Assembly (NCBI RefSeq): GCF_013087515.1
Contig: NZ_JABFCN010000064.1
Location: 1 to 43,252, forward strand
DNA: 43,252 nucleotides
From: Rhizobium sophorae
Lineage (GTDB): Bacteria > Pseudomonadota > Alphaproteobacteria > Rhizobiales > Rhizobiaceae
Direction: 5' to 3'
Shown here: in pieces, positions 1 through 5,843 of the stretch
Position numbering within the stretch: the first letter of the stretch is position 1
Layout of the letters: each line of letters starts with the position of its first letter
Translations under genes and position numbers: made by a program
The notes under the pieces: generated by a model
The model's database searches: none
Told to the model about the DNA's origin: nothing
Seen by the model: the letters and a program-made list of their open reading frames with translations, nothing else

Positions 1-7
1 GGACAGG

Positions 8-82
8 CCCCGCCGCCGAGGCGGGGTCAACCGGCGACAAAGATAAGCCGTCGGCAGGCGTCGAGCCTGCCGCCGGCTTTTT
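8..82 (+). terminator. Rho-independent terminator with a preceding hairpin
   Basis: Positions 47-59 and 65-77 pair as a 13-bp GC-rich stem with one mismatch around a 5-nt loop, followed directly by five T residues (78-82). This is a classical intrinsic terminator for rightward transcription entering from left of the window. A smaller 7-bp hairpin (CCCCGCC / GGCGGGG, 8-14 and 20-26) lies just before it. The gene it ends is outside the window. Confidence 0.7.
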
Positions 83-161
83 CGGTGCGATACGGAACCG
101 GAATTTGTCTGCTCAGTGGAGGCTATCGTGCCGGGAAGAAATGCCTGCCTCGAGGACGAGC

Positions 162-263
162 GGTGCCCCCAATTTTGCCTTCGCTCCGGTGCGCCCTCCA
201 CTCCGACAAAATCGGCTCCCCCACTCGCCGGCTCCGCCGGTCGCTTCCGCGCTCCTTGACCCC
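162..263 (+). promoter_or_regulatory. Folded leader element 1, upstream of the 54-aa gene
   Basis: The stretch 85-318 has no supported gene. It contains a block that recurs at 672-765: GGTGCCCCCAATTTTGCC (162-179), then an AAAATCGG segment followed by five C (about 208-222), then TCCTTGACCCC (253-263). The AATTTTG and CAAAAT parts are complementary, so the block can form a hairpin as RNA or single-stranded DNA. It ends about 55 nt before the start codon at 319. Its function is not known. A structured 5' UTR or a single-strand promoter are both possible. Confidence 0.5.
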
Positions 264-318
264 GTCATCTCTTCCCGCCCCGCCGTCTCGTCTTTCACGA
301 ACTCAAGGAGATGAGACG

Positions 319-483
319 ATGACCATCGAACAGCACATCGAGGAGCTGCGGGCCGAGTTGAGGAACGCCTGCGACGCCGTCGAGCGGCGCCAGGTCGAAG
401 CGGAGCTTCAGCTCGCCCAGGCTGATCTGGCCGTGGCGCTTGCCGAACAGGACGGCATCATCGAAGCCGAGCCGCCCTTCTGA
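319..483 (+). CDS. Small acidic, probably coiled-coil protein, 54 aa
   Basis: I chose the ATG at 319 because AAGGAG lies 8-13 nt upstream. The longer open frame to its left translates into low-complexity proline/arginine-rich sequence typical of non-coding GC-rich DNA. The product is about 54 residues, rich in Glu, Ala, Leu and Gln with heptad-like spacing (AELRNACDAVERRQVEAEL), so one or two helices forming a coiled coil are likely. There is no membrane segment, cysteine pair or known domain. It is the first of three consecutive plus-strand small genes, each with a long folded leader, in the predicted leading region of conjugative transfer. I cannot assign a biochemical role. Confidence 0.6.
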   Translation: MTIEQHIEELRAELRNACDAVERRQVEAELQLAQADLAVALAEQDGIIEAEPPF

Positions 484-654
484 GGCGGCTCTCATTCTGC
501 TGGATCATGAGCCGGTCCGCCGGATCGACCGGCCTCCCGGCTGTCAGGAGTTTCCCCTCGACACTCTCACCGGCTCGCGCCGGATACGGTCACGTCCCCT
601 CCAGGGCCGTGGGTCTCTTCTCTCTCTGACCTCCTATTTTACTCCAGCAAATCC

Positions 655-765
655 GGCGTCAAGGACGGCGCGGTTCCCCCAATTTTTCCGCCGCTGCGTT
701 GCACTTCGCTTCTCGGAAAAATCGGTTCCCCCGCTTGCGAGCCGCGTCCCGCGGTCCTTGACCCC
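655..765 (+). promoter_or_regulatory. Folded leader element 2, upstream of the 158-aa gene
   Basis: The interval 484-816 has no gene but contains a large nested inverted repeat. The outer arms are GTCAAGGAC (about 658-666) and GTCCTTGAC (754-762). The inner arms are CCAATTTTTCCG (about 679-690) and CGGAAAAATCGG (714-725). The inner block matches leader element 1 (GGTKCCCCCAATTTTKCC, then AAAATCGGYTCCCCC, then TCCTTGACCCC). The whole element could form an extended hairpin of about 100 nt. It ends about 50 nt before the start codon at 817. Confidence 0.55.
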
Positions 766-816
766 TCTTTGCCACGGAGTGGCCGATCTCCGTCATCAAG
801 ATGAGGAGATCACACA

Positions 817-1293
817 ATGACATCTGACCATAACCTTGCGCTCTACACCAAGCTTTCCGGTTTCCGGCTTGTCGTCCTGGCGAACCGGTTCGGCCGCGAC
901 AGCGAATTCTCGCGAGAGCTTCATGATCGCCTGCTCGAAGGACTGGAGGCAGCAATTGGGCGCGTGCGGATTATCATGGCGCTGGAGCGCAGCGTTCTCA
1001 TCGCGGAGTACCGGCTTGAGGGTGAGGCTGAGATCTTCGGGCGCTTCACCATCAACCTGATGGATGAGCTCGACATCGATTTCGACACGCACGAATTCCG
1101 CATCAACGGCGGCGATTGGTCCAGCGCTTTGACGGCTGACTATACCGGCGTCGACATCGACTATCCGAAGCTGATTGCGCTCACCGACGTCGAACTCGGC
1201 TCACTTGCGCCGATCATCAAGGATATCACACGCGAAACCGGTATCGCTGTAAGCGCCTCCCGTGTCAGCTACATCAGGTGCCCAGCATCATAA
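817..1293 (+). CDS. Hypothetical protein, 158 aa, of the leading region
   Basis: The ATG at 817 follows GAGGAG with 8-9 nt spacing, and a folded leader precedes it. The product has ordinary globular composition, with no signal peptide and no membrane segment. Its acidic middle part (MDELDIDFDTHEF, about residues 85-100) and alternating hydrophobic strands suggest a small alpha/beta protein. I recognise no catalytic motif or family. It lies about 4.5-5 kb from oriT on the side predicted to enter the recipient first, and its coding orientation allows the incoming strand to act as template. Early-expressed helper or anti-restriction roles are therefore worth considering, but nothing in the sequence proves one. 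Confidence 0.6.
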   Translation: MTSDHNLALYTKLSGFRLVVLANRFGRDSEFSRELHDRLLEGLEAAIGRVRIIMALERSVLIAEYRLEGEAEIFGRFTINLMDELDIDFDTHEFRINGGDWSSALTADYTGVDIDYPKLIALTDVELGSLAPIIKDITRETGIAVSASRVSYIRCPAS

Positions 1294-1445
1294 TCAATCC
1301 GTCGGCGGGCTCGACCATCCGGAGGGCGGCGAGAGCGGCCCTTCGTTGCGCTGCCTGCGAGACCATCGCAATGATGGCGAGAACGGCCAGCTGAGCCTCT
1401 TCCTTTCGACCTGCCGTCATCTATCATCGGGGATGCTGCAGCCCC

Positions 1446-1518
1446 TGCGTCGCGACGCAACCTGCCGCCGCCAGAATTTTCCCCGCCGCCTTCTGCGGCT
1501 CCTCGCCGATCAAAATTC
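1446..1518 (+). promoter_or_regulatory. Structured leader 3, upstream of the 57-aa gene
   Basis: The gene-free stretch 1294-1619 holds a perfect 14-bp palindrome TGCGTCGCGACGCA (1446-1459). It is followed by inverted arms GAATTTT (1474-1480) and AAAATTC (1512-1518) enclosing a GC-rich loop. The AATTTT/AAAAT pairing resembles the inner hairpins of the two upstream leaders, but the flanking CCCCC and CCTTGACCCC blocks are not clearly conserved. I treat it as a related but weaker case. Confidence 0.35.
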
Positions 1519-1619
1519 AGTCGCCGGCAAGTCCGTTCGTTGCGGCCCTCTGGGTGCGCCCCTCCTTTCCGGTCCGCCGCTTATCCTCGCGATGACCGCA
1601 ATTCGAAAGGAGAAATACC

Positions 1620-1793
1620 ATGCAACAGCTCGCCAAATTCCTCGCCGCCACTGGCCGCCGGCTCCGCGCCCTCGGCAAAGTGATCAGCCACTTCTTCCGC
1701 AAGGGGAAAATCGGCCTGAAGCTTGCGATCAAGATCCCGTTCTTCCTCGATATCGAGGTGTCCTTCGAGACCGATTGGGACCGGCGCCGATGA
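1620..1793 (+). CDS. Small basic protein, 57 aa
   Basis: This short gene starts at ATG 1620, preceded by AAAGGAG at 7-8 nt spacing, and ends at TGA 1791-1793. The product begins MQQLAKFLAATGRRLRALGK, continues with a lysine-rich amphipathic segment (HFFRKGKIGLKLAIKIPFF) and ends in an acidic stretch and DRRR. The pattern of basic residues alternating with hydrophobics suggests binding to nucleic acid or to the inner face of the membrane. No family is recognised. It is the third plus-strand small gene with a long structured leader. The good ribosome site and conserved arrangement make it credible despite its size. Confidence 0.55.
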   Translation: MQQLAKFLAATGRRLRALGKVISHFFRKGKIGLKLAIKIPFFLDIEVSFETDWDRRR

Positions 1794-1826
1794 GGCGCCC
1801 ACATGGCCCGCTTCGACGGGCCTTTC

Positions 1827-2084
1827 TCAACTCGCCACAGAGGCGCGCGGGCGGTAACCGCGTTTTCGCTTTTGTCGGAGCAGATCGAGAAACAGCCGCA
1901 CGGCTTCTTCTTCCCGTCCGAAATGATGGATCATCGTCTGACCCTTTGCGCCAATGCGCCCCCATTTCCTGAGCAGGCAAACATCGCCGAAGAGGTTCGG
2001 TTCGATCGACATGGCATAGTAGCGCGCCATGTTCTTCGCTACATCGGTGCGTTCGACATAGAGGTGATAGGGCTGTGCGATCAT
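1827..2084 (-). CDS. WGR-domain protein, 85 aa
   Basis: The protein is almost entirely one WGR domain, named for the Trp-Gly-Arg motif seen here at residues 41-43 (LLRKWGRIGAKGQ). It ends with the usual helical portion (REEEAVRLFLDLLRQK) and a basic tail. In poly(ADP-ribose) polymerases and in bacterial stand-alone versions, WGR domains bind nucleic acid, typically DNA ends or nicks. I chose the internal ATG at 2084 (MIAQPYHLYVERTD) over an upstream TTG at 2120 because the domain begins there; the ribosome site is weak in both cases. It lies between the leading-region small genes and the nuclease gene and probably binds DNA during or after transfer. That role is inferred from the domain only. 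Confidence 0.8.
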   Translation of the reverse strand: MIAQPYHLYVERTDVAKNMARYYAMSIEPNLFGDVCLLRKWGRIGAKGQTMIHHFGREEEAVRLFLDLLRQKRKRGYRPRASVAS

Positions 2085-2284
2085 GAGACCAGAATCGCCG
2101 ATCCCCGGAATCGCGTCCAACGACAGTTATGAATCGGTCGGCGTTGATCGATTCATATCGGTGATGATAGGCGAAAACTCGCATTGTGTTTGGGCGAGAC
2201 GCCTGCGGCGCACGGCTCTAGTCGCGGCGCTCACGGAGCCCGCACACGGTCTCCGCCCCATGGGCGACGATCCTCTCGCGGCAC

Positions 2285-2863
2285 TCAGCCGCACCATCCA
2301 TGTCTTGCGCCGTCCCAGCGTCTGGCGAGACCCTCATCGATAAGTGTGTCGCCGATCGAGTGTCCCGATCGCGTTACGGTCCGGAGCTTGCGGCCATACT
2401 TGTCTTCGTCGCGCCAGCCGGCCGTCAGTGAGAAGTTGCCTCCATTCAGCAGCGCCAGCAGGCGTGCCTTCGCCGCCTCGCCTTTGATCCGTTCCGCCTC
2501 GCAGCGCGGCGGGCTGAGTTCCGGCGTGTCGATATCGGCAATGCGGATTTTCTGGCCCTGGAACCAGAACGTGTCGCCGTCGACGACACAATTCACATGA
2601 CGGCCGTCGCCGCAGATTGAAAACGCGGCCGACGATGAGTCCGCTGCCGGTGTCTTGGCCACGGCCGGCAGTCCGGGGAGGCTGCCGGCGCCGCCAAAGG
2701 CAAGCCAGCCTGCCGCAGCAATGACAATAGCTGAGATGACTGCCATCAGCGATATGCGTGGACCCTTCCATCCCGTTCGGGATTTTCTCTGCGGGCTACG
2801 GCGATCGTTCTTGCCGCCGGATTTCCGCGGCCTTCTGAACGGAACCACATTCGATTTCGCCAC
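2285..2863 (-). CDS. Membrane-anchored thermonuclease-family (SNase-like) protein
   Basis: The 192-residue product has a basic N-terminus, one membrane segment (about residues 38-58), and a staphylococcal-nuclease domain from about residue 83. The recognisable SNase signatures are VDGDT (94-98), IRIADIDTPE (106-115, with the expected catalytic Arg107 and Glu115) and KYGR (155-158, second catalytic Arg). The fold uses calcium and cleaves DNA or RNA. The anchor should place the catalytic domain outside the cytoplasm. It reads in the same direction as traG, with a 254-bp gap before it. A role in handling DNA during conjugation, or in nutrient scavenging, is possible; the sequence shows only the enzyme type. 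Confidence 0.85.
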   Translation of the reverse strand: MAKSNVVPFRRPRKSGGKNDRRSPQRKSRTGWKGPRISLMAVISAIVIAAAGWLAFGGAGSLPGLPAVAKTPAADSSSAAFSICGDGRHVNCVVDGDTFWFQGQKIRIADIDTPELSPPRCEAERIKGEAAKARLLALLNGGNFSLTAGWRDEDKYGRKLRTVTRSGHSIGDTLIDEGLARRWDGARHGWCG

Positions 2864-3117
2864 CTGCCCGCTCCCTTCCTGTTTGCCTCATCCTATATCG
2901 ACCCCGGTTTCATCTGCGTTTACGGAGACGCACGGCCTCGACCTGCAGTCGGGCCGGCAATATGGTGTGCGGGAGCGGGGCGCAGTCGGTCCCGCCTCCC
3001 CTCCGGGCCACTATGTTGAGGCTCCTGCGGCTGCGCTGTTTCCCGCTCCTCGCACGACGAGAATTCCCGAAATCCCGCCCTTTCGTGCGGCCGCTATGCT
3101 GATTTCTCCGATACTCT

Positions 3118-5094
3118 TCATTGTTCTGGATCGGCCTTGCTCGTTGCACTGCGCGCCGGCTCGATCCGAGAGGCTTCCGGCGTGCCTCTGAGCCTGTGAA
3201 ACCTGTTCGTCCCAACGCAAGCCTTCATGTCGTCGCGCCGAAACCAGATCGCGCGGCCACATCTGAGCGGCGCATTGCCCGCGGTAAAGACGATCTGCTC
3301 ATCGGCGCGCATGCGAAGCACCTCGTGCGGCTGGATCAACGGTCGCGCGGCCAGCTGCTTCGATCGCGTGCGCGAGGATCCCTTCGCCTGGAAACTGCGG
3401 CTGACCTGGTCGATCTCGACCGTCGTCGTGCCGCAACGGCGCGAGATGTAATCCGCCGTTTCCGGATCGTTGATCGCCGCAAAACTGATCCAGCTCGCGC
3501 TCTCGAACCACTTGCTGGCGGCGTCGCGCCCGCCATAGGTTTCGCGCATCTGGCCGATCGACTGGTAGATCATGGTGAGCGTGATGCCGTACTTTCGGCC
3601 GGCATCGCGCGCCGTTTCCAGGATCCGCATGTATCCGAGCCGCGCCACCTCATCGAGGAGGAAGAGCGCTCTGCCGGGCATAGTCCCATTACGGTTATAT
3701 ATCCCGTTGAGGAACGAGCCGATAATGACGCGCGCGAGGCCGGCATGCGTCTCCAGTGTTTTCAGATCGATGTTGATAAAGACGTCGGTGTTCCCATCGG
3801 CGAGATCGCCCGTGGAAAACGTCCTACCCGAAACCAGCGCGGCATAGTTCGAATACGACAGCCAGTGGGTTTCCTTGATCGCGTTGGCATAGACGCCAGA
3901 GAAGGTTTCGGGTGTCATATTGACGAAGGCCGCGACGTTCTCCTTGACGAAATCCGAGTCCGAATTGTCGTAGATCTCCTGCAGACGTTGCCGCAACTTC
4001 GGTTCGGGCTCAGAGAGATTGGCGCGAACCTGGCGCAGCGTTTGGTTTTCCTTCTCCGTGTGACCGGAGAGACAAACATCGGCGATCATCGCCGTCAACA
4101 ATTGCAATGCCGAGGCTCGGAAGAAATCATCGCGCACGCCGCGCGCGCCGCCACTGTCGCTCATGATCCATGAGGCGACGGAGGCGATATCCTCTTCCTT
4201 CGTCCCGCCGAACTTGCCGATCCAGTCCAGGGCATTGAAGCCTGTTGCCGGGTTCTTCGGGTCGAGGACAAACAGATCCCGGTTCGCGCTCGTCCGGTGG
4301 GCTGAGACCATCGGCGCCACCTCGTTCGATGGATCGAGAACGATCAGCGAGCCGCCCCATTTCAGAGCGGTCGGGATCGTCACCGATGTTGTTTTGAAAC
4401 CGCCCGAACCGGCGAACACGATACCGTGCGACGAACCGAACGAGCCGTCGAAGCAGAGCAGCGGTGATTTGCCGCCGGCGCCCCATGTTTCCGGCTCGTC
4501 GGCACGAAACGAGCGCGCTGCGGTGCTGTCCTTGTCGACACGGTATCGCTCACCGATCACGATTCCGCCGGTATCCGAAAACAGGTTTGCCGCTTCCGGC
4601 AGCTTCATCCACTCGGCCTCGCCATGCAGCGCCCGCTTGCCGCGGACGCGCTTCGGCTCGGCGCTGGCGAATGCCGCATTGCCGGCCAACGCGACACGCA
4701 GAGCAAAGCATGCGGCAATCGCCGCCGCCGCCGCTCCGATCAGCGTCGCCGGATCGACATAGGAGAAAATGGACATACCGGCCGGAACCTTATCGGTGAG
4801 CGCAGACAACCTCATCGTTTCGCGAATTGCGGCGATCAGGATCGTCGCCGCACCGCCGGCGACGACGCCCCATCCAGCCGTCTTGATCCTGATCGCGCCG
4901 GCGCTGGCAAACAGGAAGACGATGCCGACGAGCCCTGCACTGACATAAGGCAGCGCGATCCCGGCCCGACCAAGCGTCTGCCGTGCGGCTTCCGTTTTTC
5001 CGAGCCCGGACAGCCAGTGCTCGATCCCGGTCAAACCAGCGGCGACGAGAATCATGAGCGCGACGGGGGCGATGAAGAGCATGATCCTACTCAT
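3118..5094 (-). CDS. traG: TraG, VirD4-type coupling ATPase
   Basis: Coupling protein that links the relaxosome (TraA bound to oriT DNA) to the Trb secretion channel and powers DNA export at the inner membrane. The start at 5094 (MSRIMLFIAPVALM) gives 658 residues, the usual size for the Ti-plasmid family, and overlaps the end of traD. N-terminal membrane helices (about residues 3-20, 44-62, 70-90 and 110-135) precede the ATPase domain. The P-loop reads GSGGFKTT with Lys234, and Walker B is LFLLDE with Asp481. The glutamine-containing motif region (TMIYQSIGQMRETYG) is also present. It is the last gene of the leftward traC-traD-traG operon. Confidence 0.96.
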   Translation of the reverse strand: MSRIMLFIAPVALMILVAAGLTGIEHWLSGLGKTEAARQTLGRAGIALPYVSAGLVGIVFLFASAGAIRIKTAGWGVVAGGAATILIAAIRETMRLSALTDKVPAGMSIFSYVDPATLIGAAAAAIAACFALRVALAGNAAFASAEPKRVRGKRALHGEAEWMKLPEAANLFSDTGGIVIGERYRVDKDSTAARSFRADEPETWGAGGKSPLLCFDGSFGSSHGIVFAGSGGFKTTSVTIPTALKWGGSLIVLDPSNEVAPMVSAHRTSANRDLFVLDPKNPATGFNALDWIGKFGGTKEEDIASVASWIMSDSGGARGVRDDFFRASALQLLTAMIADVCLSGHTEKENQTLRQVRANLSEPEPKLRQRLQEIYDNSDSDFVKENVAAFVNMTPETFSGVYANAIKETHWLSYSNYAALVSGRTFSTGDLADGNTDVFINIDLKTLETHAGLARVIIGSFLNGIYNRNGTMPGRALFLLDEVARLGYMRILETARDAGRKYGITLTMIYQSIGQMRETYGGRDAASKWFESASWISFAAINDPETADYISRRCGTTTVEIDQVSRSFQAKGSSRTRSKQLAARPLIQPHEVLRMRADEQIVFTAGNAPLRCGRAIWFRRDDMKACVGTNRFHRLRGTPEASRIEPARSATSKADPEQ

Positions 5095-5302
5095 CGGCTT
5101 TCCCAAAGGCCTCCGCACCGATTGCCAGAAGCCGCGATCGTTCCTGTACATTGGTTTTGAGCCGCTCGCTCAAATCGATCAGCGCGCCCAGCAGAAGCGC
5201 CCGCTTCTCGTAGCGAAGACCGGCTTTGACGATCAGACCGCCAAGCTCGATCTTCTCCCGCGTGTCCTTCTTGCGGGCGTCGGATATTGTCGTGCGCGCC
5301 AT
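5087..5302 (-). CDS. traD: TraD, small conjugal transfer protein
   Basis: A 71-residue protein beginning MARTTISDARKKDTREKIEL, the hallmark start of the rhizobial TraD family. The ATG at 5302 was chosen because homologues start there and GAGG lies upstream. The protein is helical and highly charged, with a conserved LIVKAGLRYEKRALLLGALID segment. In Ti-type systems traC and traD lie between oriT and traG and are accessory parts of the relaxosome. It starts 4 nt after traC ends and overlaps traG by 8 nt, so it is translationally coupled to both. It is unrelated to the F-plasmid TraD coupling protein despite the name. Confidence 0.93.
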   Translation of the reverse strand: MARTTISDARKKDTREKIELGGLIVKAGLRYEKRALLLGALIDLSERLKTNVQERSRLLAIGAEAFGKADE

Positions 5303-5306
5303 CCGC

Positions 5307-5603
5307 TCAAGCCTCAGCAGTCCCGCCCGCAGGCGCGACAGACGGGTTCTGCGTGGACGGTGCGCTGCTTTCGCCGACGTCAGCTCCCCTCTTCCCTCCG
5401 GTCGTCGCGGCCTTTCCTCCGCGAAACCGTTTGGCCAGATCCTCGAAGGCGCCCTGCAGCTCCGCCTCGTCGATCTCGATGTCGCCAAGTCCAGCCTTGA
5501 GGGCGATCCGGCCGATGCGCTCTGCCTCACGGGTCTCGGCGGCCTTGAGCTGCTCCTGGAGCTTGGCGATTTCGTCGCGGATTTTCGAGGATGGCTTCTT
5601 CAT
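5307..5603 (-). CDS. traC: TraC, relaxosome accessory protein
   Basis: A 98-residue protein starting MKKPSSKIRDEIAKLQEQLK at 5603, with AGGGAG correctly placed upstream. The N-terminal half is a charged helix (about residues 6-35). It is followed by a short alpha region (IDEAELQGAFEDLAKRF) and a Ser/Gly/Ala-rich flexible tail. It is the first gene downstream of oriT in the leftward traCDG operon. Family knowledge places it with TraA at oriT as an accessory factor for DNA processing. The promoter should lie in the oriT interval, where a LuxR-type box is found 75 nt upstream of the start codon. Confidence 0.93.
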   Translation of the reverse strand: MKKPSSKIRDEIAKLQEQLKAAETREAERIGRIALKAGLGDIEIDEAELQGAFEDLAKRFRGGKAATTGGKRGADVGESSAPSTQNPSVAPAGGTAEA

Positions 5604-5677
5604 TCCGTCTAACTCCCTTGGGTGAGAAAGCTTGTCTTTCGTACCCAATGTCCCGGAGGTGAGTGCGGAACGCACTA

Positions 5678-5692
5678 CTGTGAATCCTACAA
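5678..5692. promoter_or_regulatory. LuxR/TraR-type box between traC and traA
   Basis: CTGTGAATCCTACAA here is the exact reverse complement of the 15-mer at 25389-25403 upstream of repA, and a close variant lies upstream of traI. It resembles lux-type boxes (TGT-N7-ACA). It lies 75 nt from the traC start and about 150 nt from the traA start, at the divergent promoter region that TraR controls in Ti plasmids. The operator role is inferred from recurrence and location. Confidence 0.65.
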
Positions 5693-5744
5693 TCGCCAAG
5701 GGCGATGCTTTCGTGAATGATCCCGGCCGTTCCGAAGGAGCGGA

Positions 5745-5806
5745 TCCGAAGGGCGCAATTATACGTCGCTGGTGCGACGTCCTTGCTTGAGGCCCCTAGC
5801 GGGCCT
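5745..5806 (-). other. oriT: oriT, RSF1010/Ti-type origin of transfer
   Basis: The traC-traA interval contains AAGGGCGCAATTAT (5749-5762) followed by a 7-bp inverted repeat ACGTCGC-TGGT-GCGACGT (5763-5780). Read on the minus strand the order is inverted repeat, ATAATTGCG, CCCTT. That is the layout of the RSF1010/R1162 and Ti-plasmid transfer origins, where the relaxase cuts between GCG and CCCT. The nick is therefore predicted on the minus strand near 5753/5754. The transferred 5' end would run toward traC and position 1. A second small inverted repeat (AGGCCC / GGGCCT, 5790-5806) follows. Confidence 0.85.
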
Positions 5807-5843
5807 GCCGCTCTTGGACAGAACCTGTTGAAAGAGTTCCGCC

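Noticed and set aside
85..318. Long open frames covering the first leader
   Set aside because: Their translations are rich in Pro, Arg and Ser, have no ribosome site, and coincide with the self-complementary leader block; the gene starts only at 319.
3121..4173. A 350-codon plus-strand frame opposite traG
   Set aside because: It is the antisense shadow of a strongly conserved gene in GC-rich DNA; its composition is Arg/Asp-heavy without motifs.
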